From the NCBI GenBank assembly GCA_026627305.1, contig JAPNVD010000013.1:62001-126000 (forward strand): 64,000 nucleotides of DNA, read 5' to 3'. The translations under genes were made by a program, and so were the position numbers. This stretch comes from Sulfolobaceae archaeon. Lineage in GTDB: Archaea; Thermoproteota; Thermoprotei_A; Sulfolobales; Sulfolobaceae. The notes beneath the pieces are model-generated. The model ran no database searches. It worked only from the letters and a program-made list of their open reading frames with translations, and was not told the origin of the DNA. Of the stretch, positions 36,011-44,403 are shown in pieces (the stretch's first letter is position 1; the number at the start of each line of letters is the position of its first letter).

Positions 36011-37323
36011 AGATGTCTTTTACACCAGCTTCCTACATAGCATCATCATACCTTAACGATAGCATATTTCAAATAGAGTTGCCAAGAATAAAGTTCGGTT
36101 TGGGTGCAACAGAGGAACTAGGATACGAAATAAAGAGGTTAGGATTAAAGAACGTTTTACTTTTTGTAGGAACTAGGATGGTTGAGATAAAGACTTATGA
36201 GAAGGTTTATAACATAATTAAAGATAACGTAGAGAAAGTTTATACGACCTCGGATATCCATATAGAACCTGAAGATGAGGCGATAATTGAAGCGTTCAAA
36301 AAGGTAAAAGATCTGAAGGTGGATGGCTTTGTTGCTTTAGGTGGAGGCTCAACTATAGATACTGCGAAGATTATAAACATCCTTTACACTTATGGCGGAG
36401 ATTTAATGGATTACGTTAATAAACCAATAGGTAAGGGTCTATCGCCACCAGGACCATTAAAGCCGTTAATTGCTATACCCACAACAGCGGGCACAGGCAG
36501 TGAAGCCACTAATGTTGCAATCCTGGACATAAAGAAGTTAAGGTTGAAGACAGGTATAAGTAATCCTTACATAAGGCCTACAGTTGCCATAGTTGATCCA
36601 TTGAACTCTGTAACAATGCCTAGGATGGTTACTGCGTCCACTGGACTTGATGTAATAAATCACGCTATAGAATCGTTTACTGCAAGACCTTATACGGCTA
36701 GAGAGAAGATTACTAATCCTGCAGAGAGGCCGATTTATGCTGGTAGTACACCAATAGGAGATATGTTTGCAATTAAGGCAATAGAATGGGTTCATAACTA
36801 TCTGAGGAGAGCTGTTGCTACACCTTATGATATAGAAGCTAGGTACTATATGATGTTAGCTGCAAGTATTGCTGGTATAGGATTTGGTCATGCAGGAGTT
36901 CACGTCCCCCACGCTATGGCTTACCCAATAGCAGGATTGGTAGAGAAATGGTATCCTCCCGATTATGAGTTTGGATATGCGATAACACCTCATGGTATCT
37001 CCACTGCTATACCAGCTGCATACGCCTTCAAGTACCTCGCTAAGTTCAATCCTCAGAAGTTCCTAGAAGTGGCTAAGATATTAGGTTTACAATTGCCTGA
37101 CACTCAACCTAAAACGATTGGTGAAGAGATAGCGGAGTACTATAAGAACCTCTTAGCAGATCTAGGGATTCCTACAACGTTAAGAGAGATAGGTTTTCAA
37201 CCAAGTCAGCTAGATCAGCTAGTTGATGGAACTTTGGCACAACAAAGACTGTTAGCCCTAGCACCTAAACAGCCAATAACAAAGGAGGATTTAAGGATAA
37301 TATTCAGTGAAGCTCTAGGATAA
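36001..37323 (+). CDS. Iron-containing alcohol dehydrogenase
   Basis: This 440-residue group III alcohol dehydrogenase has the NAD(P) motif ALGGGSTIDTAK, TTAGTGSEAT, and iron-ligand regions DVINHAIESF and HAGVHVPHAMAYP. An additional His-rich region (TPHGISTAI) contributes a third ligand. The enzyme oxidises an alcohol or reduces an aldehyde, probably with NADP(H). It overlaps the upstream lactonase-like gene. ATG 36013 is an alternative start. Substrate is unknown, but coupling to a lactonase suggests hydroxy-acid or lactone metabolism. Confidence 0.87.
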   Translation: MGVKMSFTPASYIASSYLNDSIFQIELPRIKFGLGATEELGYEIKRLGLKNVLLFVGTRMVEIKTYEKVYNIIKDNVEKVYTTSDIHIEPEDEAIIEAFKKVKDLKVDGFVALGGGSTIDTAKIINILYTYGGDLMDYVNKPIGKGLSPPGPLKPLIAIPTTAGTGSEATNVAILDIKKLRLKTGISNPYIRPTVAIVDPLNSVTMPRMVTASTGLDVINHAIESFTARPYTAREKITNPAERPIYAGSTPIGDMFAIKAIEWVHNYLRRAVATPYDIEARYYMMLAASIAGIGFGHAGVHVPHAMAYPIAGLVEKWYPPDYEFGYAITPHGISTAIPAAYAFKYLAKFNPQKFLEVAKILGLQLPDTQPKTIGEEIAEYYKNLLADLGIPTTLREIGFQPSQLDQLVDGTLAQQRLLALAPKQPITKEDLRIIFSEALG

Positions 37324-37363
37324 CGAAATAGTTATTTTTTCACTTCTTTATTCTTCTCTTAGT

Positions 37364-38095
37364 ATGAGTTTAAAACCAGTCCTCCAAAATAGGCCTTATC
37401 ATATATTAGCTAAACCAGGGGATATAGCTGAAAGGGTTGTAATGGGAGGTGACGCTAAAAGGATAGAGATGACTAAATCCTTTCTCGAGAATCCTAGGCT
37501 AGTGAACACAAACAGGGGTTATCTTGCATATACTGGCAAATATAAAGGAAAAGATGTTACCCTAATAGCTCATGGTATAGGAGGCCCTTCTATTGCAATA
37601 GTAATTGAAGAATTATTCATGTTAGGAGCTAAAATAATGATTAGGGCAGGTACATCAGGAGGGTTAAGGAAAGAAGTTCCAGTAGGCACAGCTTTCATAT
37701 TTGAGGGAGCTGCATATGAAATGGGTGGAACTCCCTCAGCCTATATCCCTTACCCAACAGTTTATCCAGCAGTTGCAACTCCTGAGATCGTAATAGAGCT
37801 TGAAAGGGAATGTAAGGAAAACGGTGTGATTTGTGAGAGAGGAATTGGTGCCTCTCATGATGCCTTTCATATGGAGCACATCACTAGCCAAAAGTGGTAT
37901 TACCTAAATATAGGAGCAGTTGAAATGGAATGTGCGACTCTCTTTACCTTAGCTAGGTTAAGGGGTATTAAAGCTGGTTGCATAACAGCTGTACTTGATA
38001 ATATGGAAACAGTACAGGAGATTAACGAGAAAGATAGAGAAGAATTGGAGAAGAAAGTAGTTAAGGTGGCTCTGGATACTATCGTTAAGTTTTAA
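37364..38095 (+). CDS. Nucleoside phosphorylase (MTAP/uridine phosphorylase family)
   Basis: This 243-residue PNP/UDP-family protein has HGIGGPS (phosphate binding), MIRAGTSGGL and EMECATLFTLARL (ribose binding), and ends KVALDTIVKF. These are the hallmarks of the hexameric phosphorylases that include Sulfolobus MTA phosphorylase. The sequence differs from the well-known MTAP I by eye, so it is better regarded as a paralogue, possibly acting on uridine or another nucleoside. It follows the alcohol dehydrogenase after 40 bases. Confidence 0.82.
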   Translation: MSLKPVLQNRPYHILAKPGDIAERVVMGGDAKRIEMTKSFLENPRLVNTNRGYLAYTGKYKGKDVTLIAHGIGGPSIAIVIEELFMLGAKIMIRAGTSGGLRKEVPVGTAFIFEGAAYEMGGTPSAYIPYPTVYPAVATPEIVIELERECKENGVICERGIGASHDAFHMEHITSQKWYYLNIGAVEMECATLFTLARLRGIKAGCITAVLDNMETVQEINEKDREELEKKVVKVALDTIVKF

Positions 38096-38148
38096 TTAAG
38101 CTGATTAACTAAATTCCCTTTTTATTAGAAGTGAGGAACTAATTACTC

Positions 38149-38170
38149 TCTTTCTTTTTTCTTTTTATTT
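38149..38170 (+). terminator. T-rich terminator after the phosphorylase gene
   Basis: A tract of T with scattered C (CTTTCTTTTTTCTTTTTATTT) begins about 50 bases after the stop and runs up to the convergent MFS gene. It fits an archaeal intrinsic terminator. Confidence 0.5.
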
Positions 38171-39318
38171 CATAGCTTCAGTTCCCTAAGCTCTTTATAT
38201 CTAAAATACATTATAGTTGAAACCGCCATAATCCCTAGACCTAACGTCATTATATCTAGGCTACTGATGGCGTATAGGAAACCTGCTACGAAACCCGTAG
38301 AAGAACGTGAGAGGTTAGCTACAAACTCATCGAAGCCTATTATACTACCAAGGTACTCATCTCCTGATGCACTTCTCAACGCCACGTAATACAGGTTTGA
38401 AATTAAACTATCAGCAAAAGCTATCGCAAATCCTTGGTAGATTATTATAAGTGGGTTATGTAGCAAAAATAGTGGAAATATCGAGAACTTCAACACTATA
38501 TTAGTTACGAGGATTCCTGTGGGGTTATGGAATCTTGTCATTATGTAAGATCCTAAAATTGTCGTGAGCGTATAAGCCTCGTAACCTAAAGAGTAGTCTA
38601 AAGTAGTTCCATGAAATAATGTTACTATTAGGGCCATGAACTGTAAAACCATATTGATGGCTCCCTGATCTATAGAGAGACCTAATATCATTGCCTTAGC
38701 GGCATTATTCTTCTTGAACAGCTTATAGCCAGTTGAAATGCTAACGTTTCTCTTAGCATAAGGTACATTTATACCTATTAATAAGATGCTACTCACAGCA
38801 TAGCCTATAGCTGCTAAGAAAAGGATGTAAACATTGATTAAATTGAACAGGAACGGCCAGATCAATACTGTAGTTGCGTCAAAGGAACTACTTATGACAT
38901 AAAGGTAGAACATAGCCTTTTCTCTTGCATCGTTTGGGAGCACTGCGTAGTTTAGGACTACTGAAAGGGAATTGGATAGATCTTGAAAGAAGGCTCTAAT
39001 GAAATAGACTAAGATGATCAATGCGATGTTTCTAGCGATGAAAGCGTACATTAAAGGTATCAACAAAACGCTTGATATTAACCTAGAGATAATTGTTGGC
39101 TTAACCCTTCCATATTTATCAGAAATGTAACCACCAATTGGTGAAAGCCCTATGAGGATTAGGGGTCTAACCCCTATTACAATTCCATAAAGGTAAGCAG
39201 GTAATATTGATGCTAAGAGCCAAAAGACTGTCAACTGTAGAATTTGCCTTACGGCCGTAAATGATGCGACGGAATAAGAAAACCTTCTAAAGGGCTTATA
39301 TCTAAATGGAGAAGACAT
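38170..39318 (-). CDS. MFS transporter
   Basis: This 382-residue protein has about twelve hydrophobic segments and the MFS helix 2-3 loop GYISDKYGRVKPT. No substrate motif is visible. It faces the phosphorylase gene tail to tail and is divergent from vapB. The arrangement suggests an independent gene. Confidence 0.72.
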   Translation of the reverse strand: MSSPFRYKPFRRFSYSVASFTAVRQILQLTVFWLLASILPAYLYGIVIGVRPLILIGLSPIGGYISDKYGRVKPTIISRLISSVLLIPLMYAFIARNIALIILVYFIRAFFQDLSNSLSVVLNYAVLPNDAREKAMFYLYVISSSFDATTVLIWPFLFNLINVYILFLAAIGYAVSSILLIGINVPYAKRNVSISTGYKLFKKNNAAKAMILGLSIDQGAINMVLQFMALIVTLFHGTTLDYSLGYEAYTLTTILGSYIMTRFHNPTGILVTNIVLKFSIFPLFLLHNPLIIIYQGFAIAFADSLISNLYYVALRSASGDEYLGSIIGFDEFVANLSRSSTGFVAGFLYAISSLDIMTLGLGIMAVSTIMYFRYKELRELKL

Positions 39319-39469
39319 GCGGAATTATTATTTTTTAAAGAAATATTAACTTTACTATTCCATATCCTCAAAGAAATTATCGAAAGTTTGAGAAAATTTG
39401 ATAGAGACAACTACTACTCTCACCCTTTAGGACAGTAAGGTTGTAATATTCTAGTACAAAAATTTTTAT

Positions 39470-39739
39470 ATGTGGGAAATAAATGTAGGAAACGTGAGAG
39501 CAAAAGTAGATAATAAGGGTAGGATAACAATACCTGCAGAATTCAGGGAAAAATTAGGAATAAGAGAAGGGATGGAGATTGATGTAAGGTTAGAAAACGG
39601 TGTAATTATCCTTAGCCCTATTAAAAATGTTGCAGAAAAGTATGCAGGGATATTCAAAGGTCCTAAAATTGAAGAGGATGTTGACAAGGTTTTTTATGAG
39701 GAAGTGGAGAAGATGGTGAAGAAGCATTATTTACGTTGA
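39470..39739 (+). CDS. vapB: AbrB/SpoVT-type antitoxin (VapB)
   Basis: This 89-residue protein has an AbrB swapped-hairpin N-terminus with KVDNKGRITIPAEFREKLGIREGMEIDVRLENG, which is typical of archaeal VapB antitoxins. The acidic, basic C-terminal tail would bind the toxin. A TATA-like TTGTAATAT at 39441-39449 suggests a leaderless start at 39470. The toxin gene begins within its last 14 bases. It should bind its own promoter and the toxin. Confidence 0.88.
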   Translation: MWEINVGNVRAKVDNKGRITIPAEFREKLGIREGMEIDVRLENGVIILSPIKNVAEKYAGIFKGPKIEEDVDKVFYEEVEKMVKKHYLR

Positions 39740-40142
39740 TACTAATGTTTTCGTCTATTGGCTTTACGAAAATTCTGACTTTCATAATGAGGGAGTAGAA
39801 TGTGTCAGAAAGATAGAAGAGGATAAGGATAACGAGTATTTCACATCAACCTTTACAGTTTTTCAGGTTTACTTAGTTATATCCCACTATGTTAGGGACC
39901 TTAGTAAGGAAGAGATAGCTAAGAAGGTTAACGAGGCTATCTCTTCCATCTCTAATTTGAGGATAGTTGATTTAAAATTTGAGGATTTACTAAGGGTTCC
40001 TGAATACTTGAGATTAGGGCTAGACTTCGATGATTCGCTTCATGCATCGATAATGGATAGGTATAACTCTAATACGATAATTTCAAACGATAAGGACTTC
40101 GACAAGATATTTAACAGAAGATTTCCCTGCAATAGGACCTGA
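39726..40142 (+). CDS. vapC: PIN-domain toxin (VapC), starting at ATT
   Basis: The reading frame begins at ATT 39726 or ATT 39729 and has 137-138 residues. No ATG, GTG or TTG is available in frame before residue 70. It starts IYVDTNVFVYWL, the classical PIN strand with the first catalytic aspartate. Near the C-terminus comes LDFDDSLHASI and then ISNDKDFDKI, the further acidic residues. GGTGA lies six bases before the first ATT and fits the ribosome-binding site. A TGA lies in the same frame just upstream at 39717-39719. It is an RNase toxin inhibited by the overlapping vapB product. Confidence 0.8.
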   Translation: MIYVDTNVFVYWLYENSDFHNEGVECVRKIEEDKDNEYFTSTFTVFQVYLVISHYVRDLSKEEIAKKVNEAISSISNLRIVDLKFEDLLRVPEYLRLGLDFDDSLHASIMDRYNSNTIISNDKDFDKIFNRRFPCNRT

Positions 40143-40163
40143 CTCCTAGTTTTTGTATCATTT

Positions 40164-40197
40164 GCGAAGTAAGCATCGCAGGGCGGGGATGAAGACG
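40164..40197. other. Hairpin plus GC-rich tract of unknown meaning
   Basis: TGCGA (40164-40168) and TCGCA (40176-40180) form an inverted repeat across a seven-base loop. GGGCGGGGATGAAGACG follows directly. Such a G-rich run stands out in this A/T-rich chromosome. It might be a mobile-element end or a structured RNA terminus. There is no second copy in the window and no transposase beside it. Confidence 0.3.
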
Positions 40198-40237
40198 TTT
40201 AATCCTTATTTATATTAGTATGGAATATAAATACAAT

Positions 40238-40789
40238 ATGGAACATATTGATAGAGATAAGGTTATTGAGAAGATAAAGGACTATAAAAGGCTCATGCGG
40301 AATTACGAAAGCTTTATGGATAATGTAGCCGTTATAGCCATGAGGAAGAAAGCAATAATAGGGTTCTTAAAGCTAGACGGTGTCAGCAACTTTCAGTATT
40401 GGGATTACCTCTGGTATGGGATCTGGAGTACCCAGTGGAATAAATTCCTACACCTTATAAGGACTTATAGAAAGGATTTTGTAGGAAAGAGACTTCCTCT
40501 CAGCAAGAGCAAAGATCCTAGTGCCTATCTATCTTTCCTATCGTTCTTAGATTACCTGAAGAAGAATAACATTAGAGTGTGTCTGGTCAGAGTTATTATC
40601 CAAACTACAGATTTAAACCATTATTTTGCGACCGTTATAGGGGATTGTAAGAAGGATTATGATCCTGAGGAATGGAATAAGGGTACTTTTCCAAAGGATC
40701 GCATATTCAAGTTTCAGGCTAAGGAAGTAGATCTAGAGGAAATGGTAAGAGAGGTTCCATCAATTTACGGAAATGAAGGTTATATTTAA
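40238..40789 (+). CDS. Conserved-looking protein of unknown function
   Basis: The protein has about 183 residues from ATG 40238; the upstream in-frame ATG at 40220 lies too close to the TATA-like TTATTTATATTAG (40206-40218). The protein is basic and rich in aromatic residues. It has a helical N-terminus (VIEKIKDYKRLMRNYESFM) and a mixed central region with WYGIWSTQWNKF. There is no membrane segment or named motif. Its 3' end overlaps the convergent membrane gene by 30 bases. Confidence 0.6.
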   Translation: MEHIDRDKVIEKIKDYKRLMRNYESFMDNVAVIAMRKKAIIGFLKLDGVSNFQYWDYLWYGIWSTQWNKFLHLIRTYRKDFVGKRLPLSKSKDPSAYLSFLSFLDYLKKNNIRVCLVRVIIQTTDLNHYFATVIGDCKKDYDPEEWNKGTFPKDRIFKFQAKEVDLEEMVREVPSIYGNEGYI

Positions 40790-41236
40790 GAAGATCAAAT
40801 AGACTGGAGGAGTGTAATCGTTTATCCATTCTATCTCAACCTTGCTCAACTTTGAGATCGTTGGCGATATAAAGAAGTTGACGTTTTTGGTAAAGACGAA
40901 CGAGAACTCTATAGAACCTAGGCTCTTTATGCTCAATTTTACGTTACCAAATTCAGTGTCGCCTATTTCTTCTACGTTAACTTTTGTTAAATTAAATGTG
41001 AATCCTTTCAGTTTAAAAGTATAAATGGTCAAATTGCTTTGGTAGAAGAAGTATGTGAAGTTAAGGATATAGGTGTTTGAGGTATTGTAAAGTATTTGGT
41101 TATAAACTGGTATAGTTATCTTCCTTGTTGTTACAAGGGGATGATTGTAAGATAAACTGATATAACTACTGAAGATCAACGCTATTATAATTATCAAGAT
41201 CAGAAATGTTGACTGTATTAAATATTTTAGTTGCAC
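40760..41236 (-). CDS. Single-pass exported protein of unknown function
   Basis: This 158-residue protein has an N-terminal membrane segment (about 8-28) followed by a roughly 130-residue outer domain. That domain contains Tyr-, Asn- and Thr-rich beta strands and a few N-x-S/T sites. The stop codon lies 27 bases inside the neighbouring plus-strand gene. No family is recognised. Confidence 0.5.
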   Translation of the reverse strand: MQLKYLIQSTFLILIIIIALIFSSYISLSYNHPLVTTRKITIPVYNQILYNTSNTYILNFTYFFYQSNLTIYTFKLKGFTFNLTKVNVEEIGDTEFGNVKLSIKSLGSIEFSFVFTKNVNFFISPTISKLSKVEIEWINDYTPPVYLIFLNITFISVN

Positions 41237-41305
41237 ATGTTATACGTTCATATCCCTTTTTAATAAAGAATTTCGTATTCTTGTGAATGTTTATAAGGAT
41301 ATTGA

Positions 41306-42298
41306 ATGAAAGTATTCTATATGTATTTGAAGTATAGCATAGATGAGGAAATATCGGATCTAGCTTATCAGCTGACTTTACCGCCTGCAGCATTTTTGGA
41401 CGTTCAGACCGCAAGGAAGATAATGTCAGACTTCTCCAAGAAAACGTTAGAGTATCTGAAAGATAAGGGATTATTAGATACTACAGGATTAACCATAAGA
41501 GAGGTTGCAGTTACAGGCTATGACGGTTATCTAATAAAGGCTAGAATATATACTCCTTCAGAGTGTGCAGGATCGAAGTGTAGTGGTATAGTATACTTTC
41601 ATGGTGGAGGGTGGATAAGTGGAGATCTCGATATGGATCATTATAGGCTAATTAGATACTCTAGAGAAGCAAAAGTGATAGTAATTAGCGTTGATTATAG
41701 ACTCGCACCTGAAAATCCGTTTCCCATACCAGTAGAGGATTGTTATAATGCAGTGAAGTGGGCTTATCAGAACGCAGATCTGTTGAACATCGATCCAAAT
41801 AGGCTAGGTGTTGGAGGAGAGAATTCAGGAGCTAACTTAGCAGCTGCTGTATCGCTAATGGCTAGGGATAGGAGAGAGGTAAAGATAACATACCAACTGT
41901 TACTCTACCCTGTTCTCAACTTAATATCTTCTTCGGACTCCGCAGTTAAGTACTCAGATACCCCAGTGTTAAATAGAGCTCTACTTCAAATACTGGTAAA
42001 GCTCTACTTGGCTGATAACATATCCAATGCCTACCATCCATATGCGTCACCTCTTTTAGCTCAGGATTTCAAGAATTTGCCCATAACGTACTTAGCGATA
42101 GGGCAGTATGACCCGGGCAGGGATGATTCGTTCGAGTACGTTAGGAAACTCCTCGAAAACGATATTTCAGTGGAGTTCCATATTTACGCTAATGAACCTC
42201 ACGGTTTCGATTTAATATATCCCTTGTCAACAATATCTAAGAGGGCTTTAGAAGAGCAGATAAATGTGCTTAAGAAGTTTTCTAGAACTTACAGGTAA
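41306..42298 (+). CDS. HSL-family alpha/beta-hydrolase with altered nucleophile elbow
   Basis: This 330-residue protein is a hormone-sensitive-lipase-like carboxylesterase in every block except one. HGGGW is the oxyanion hole and VDYRLAPENPFP follows. The acid aspartate lies in IGQYDPGRDD and the histidine in NEPHGF. The nucleophile elbow, normally GDSAGG, reads GENSGA, so Asn173 occupies the serine position and Ser174 is next to it. It may be inactive, or use the shifted serine. TTTATAA at 41290-41296 places the transcript start near 41318, so ATG 41321 is a likely alternative start. It is cytosolic, with no signal. Confidence 0.82.
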   Translation: MKVFYMYLKYSIDEEISDLAYQLTLPPAAFLDVQTARKIMSDFSKKTLEYLKDKGLLDTTGLTIREVAVTGYDGYLIKARIYTPSECAGSKCSGIVYFHGGGWISGDLDMDHYRLIRYSREAKVIVISVDYRLAPENPFPIPVEDCYNAVKWAYQNADLLNIDPNRLGVGGENSGANLAAAVSLMARDRREVKITYQLLLYPVLNLISSSDSAVKYSDTPVLNRALLQILVKLYLADNISNAYHPYASPLLAQDFKNLPITYLAIGQYDPGRDDSFEYVRKLLENDISVEFHIYANEPHGFDLIYPLSTISKRALEEQINVLKKFSRTYR

Positions 42299-42690
42299 AA
42301 AGCCTTAATCCAGGACTCGTCTTGCAGGAATTCCTTACTTATAATCCCCTCTTCCTTTAGCTTAATGATACAAGTCCCCTCTTCAGATGTCGCATATCCT
42401 TCCCTAAAGGTCACTAAATAAACGCCAACACCTTCAGCAAGGATTTCCTCTTCCTTAAATTTTATGCTCACTGTTATGTTTATACCAGCTTTAGCTTTAA
42501 CAGTTTTGTCTTTCCTCTCTATTACATCAATTATCCACATATAATCCTCTTGTGGATTTATATTCTCTATTTCAAAACCAAACCTCTTCAATTCGTTTAG
42601 AAGTAGTGGTACTGATAGGTAACATATATTTTTACCTTGGATGTAGTATTGATTTCCGTTAAATAAGTTGCAGAGGTCAATTTTCTTCAT
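42289..42690 (-). CDS. Unknown protein
   Basis: This 133-residue protein starts MKKIDLCNLFNGNQYY and has several beta strands in a mixed alpha/beta pattern, with no membrane segment. The C-terminal half carries the TSEEGTCIIKLKEEG strand. I do not recognise it. It overlaps the esterase gene by ten bases tail to tail and is divergent from the BtuF-like gene at 42734. Confidence 0.5.
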   Translation of the reverse strand: MKKIDLCNLFNGNQYYIQGKNICYLSVPLLLNELKRFGFEIENINPQEDYMWIIDVIERKDKTVKAKAGINITVSIKFKEEEILAEGVGVYLVTFREGYATSEEGTCIIKLKEEGIISKEFLQDESWIKAFYL

Positions 42691-42733
42691 TAGTCTCTTT
42701 TATTAGTTTGGTGAAAAATATACTTATTTCAAT

Positions 42734-43546
42734 ATGAGGAACATCTATAACCCCATCCTTGATGATTTTGTAAAGTTGCCTGATAAAATAGAATCAATAG
42801 TATCTCTAGACCCCGCTACCACGGAAACACTATTCATGATAGGGGCTGGAGAACTAGTGAAGGCTACAGATGCCTTCAGTTACAGACCTAAAGAGGCTAA
42901 AGCATTGCCAAAGATTGGAAGTTACACTCATGTAGACTATAAAAAGCTAGAAGAGGTTAAGCCAGACATAATTTTTACTACCACAGGTGCTCAGAAGGAG
43001 CTTACAAGGGAGTTAATAAGGAGAGGGTATAACGTTTACCCTGTTGGAGTTGTAAATAGCGTTTCGGCAATACTCAACAACGTAATTATTGTGGGAGAGG
43101 TTGTAAATAAAAAGGAGGAATCTAGAAGGCTGTATCAGAACTTGCTAGACGTAATAGAGAAGCTGAGATGCAAAAGTTGTGAGAAAGTAAGCGTATATGT
43201 GGAATTCGATCTAGGAGGTAACATAACACCAGGATATCCGACTCACGTTAGTGACGCATTAGACCTCTTAGGATTTAAGAACATATTCGATGATAGGGAT
43301 GAGGCTTACTTCATAGCTGAAGCAGAGGAGATCCTAAAGAGAGACCCTAAGGTAATAATCTTTGAACCCAAGAGGTATAGAGAAGGTGAGGAGGAGAGGT
43401 TTAAGGATAGTTTGAGGAGTAGAGGACTTGGCTCTCTGGCTAATAGAAATATATTTTTAACTAGAGGTGACTTTTTAGCCCACATGGGTCCATCATTTAT
43501 AACAGAGTCAATGAAGTGGATCAAAGAAGTAAGGGATAAACTATGA
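42734..43546 (+). CDS. Cobalamin/Fe-siderophore-binding-like protein (BtuF/FepB fold) without a signal peptide
   Basis: This 270-residue protein has the two-lobed class III binding-protein pattern: IVSLDPATTETLFMIGAGELVKATD, then GSYTHVDYKKLEEVKPDIIFTTTG and, in the second lobe, VYVEFDLGGNITPG. It starts directly at the fold with no signal or membrane segment, so it should be cytosolic. Intracellular relatives are known in archaea and their role is unclear, perhaps corrinoid handling. It is joined by a four-base overlap to the small gene at 43543. Confidence 0.8.
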   Translation: MRNIYNPILDDFVKLPDKIESIVSLDPATTETLFMIGAGELVKATDAFSYRPKEAKALPKIGSYTHVDYKKLEEVKPDIIFTTTGAQKELTRELIRRGYNVYPVGVVNSVSAILNNVIIVGEVVNKKEESRRLYQNLLDVIEKLRCKSCEKVSVYVEFDLGGNITPGYPTHVSDALDLLGFKNIFDDRDEAYFIAEAEEILKRDPKVIIFEPKRYREGEEERFKDSLRSRGLGSLANRNIFLTRGDFLAHMGPSFITESMKWIKEVRDKL

Positions 43547-43779
43547 TAAGCGTTAAGGTAGGAAAAGAATGGCTAGAACTACTCGAAAAGTTAGCCAGTA
43601 ACAAGAGGATGAAGTTAAGCGAATTTATAGAGAGATATGTTTTGAAGGAGGACGAATGTCTTAATATCCCTTATATAGAGCCTTCGGGCTATAAAAAGAT
43701 AAACTTGAATATAGCTGGCAGTGAGGAGCAGGTTGAAAATGCGATAAAGTTTTACCTATTCTGTATTTCACCTCAATAG
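43543..43779 (+). CDS. Small ribbon-helix-helix-like protein
   Basis: This 78-residue protein begins with a strand and two helices (ISVKVGKEWLELLEKLASNK, then MKLSEFIERYVLK). The pattern resembles the ribbon-helix-helix DNA-binding fold, though the match is by eye. The C-terminal half, with ECLNIPYIEPSGYK, is not explained. It is translationally coupled to the BtuF-like gene through an ATGA overlap, so a shared regulatory role is likely. It ends 12 bases inside the convergent nuclease-like gene. Confidence 0.5.
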   Translation: MISVKVGKEWLELLEKLASNKRMKLSEFIERYVLKEDECLNIPYIEPSGYKKINLNIAGSEEQVENAIKFYLFCISPQ

Positions 43780-44403
43780 TGTATCTATTGTTAAATACAA
43801 CTTGTCCGGATCCTTAATCGTGTAGGAGTTACAAACCCATCCTGGAGGAACCCTACATTCGCCTGAATAAGGAAAGGCTACAACACCCCTCTTGAAGATC
43901 TTGTAATAGCCTATTAGTTGTCTATAGTCTACTTTACCCGTCTTAGCTTCAACAGCTATCCTACCCTCAACTATGAAGTCAGGCTTCGTATAATACCTAT
44001 TCCCAGTGAACTTTGAGAGGCTAACTTGCACTTCCTTATTTCTTTCAACTTTATACTTTTTGCTAAGCAGTTTGTAGAGGTATTCTTCAAAGAGCCTACC
44101 AATATCCCTATTAATACTGACGATTCTAGATCTCACATCTGTTGGTGCTAAATACACCCTTTCATCTATTTGTATATCTAACAGTTTCGCTAACTCTTCT
44201 AACTTTCTCAACAGTTTTCCTTCTTCACCTAGTATTTTGAACTTACAGTTCTCCAGCCTTTTCTTCTCCTTTTCACTCACTATCTCTATGAAGCCTGAAT
44301 CTACGTAAACTATTATATCCCCACTATCGTTAGGTACTAGCTCATCGTTGATCAAAGAATATCGGTAATACCTCATTTCTACTTGTAATTTATAGACTTT
44401 CAA
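43768..44403 (-). CDS. PD-(D/E)XK nuclease-like protein
   Basis: This 211-residue protein has a C-terminal half with the restriction-endonuclease-like pattern: a helix with Glu106-Glu107 (IGRLFEEYLYKLL), then KPDFIVEG with Asp142, then AVEAKTG with Glu152 and Lys154. These residues are spaced as in archaeal resolvases and related nucleases. The N-terminal 100 residues form a beta-rich domain of unknown type. The upstream membrane gene overlaps its start by 14 bases. It may be an endonuclease of a poorly known family. Confidence 0.6.
   Translation of the reverse strand: MKVYKLQVEMRYYRYSLINDELVPNDSGDIIVYVDSGFIEIVSEKEKKRLENCKFKILGEEGKLLRKLEELAKLLDIQIDERVYLAPTDVRSRIVSINRDIGRLFEEYLYKLLSKKYKVERNKEVQVSLSKFTGNRYYTKPDFIVEGRIAVEAKTGKVDYRQLIGYYKIFKRGVVAFPYSGECRVPPGWVCNSYTIKDPDKLYLTIDTLLR

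Noticed and set aside
36538-36795. A minus-strand open frame inside the alcohol dehydrogenase gene
   Set aside because: It is a shadow of a well-supported gene with complete motifs and has no motif of its own.
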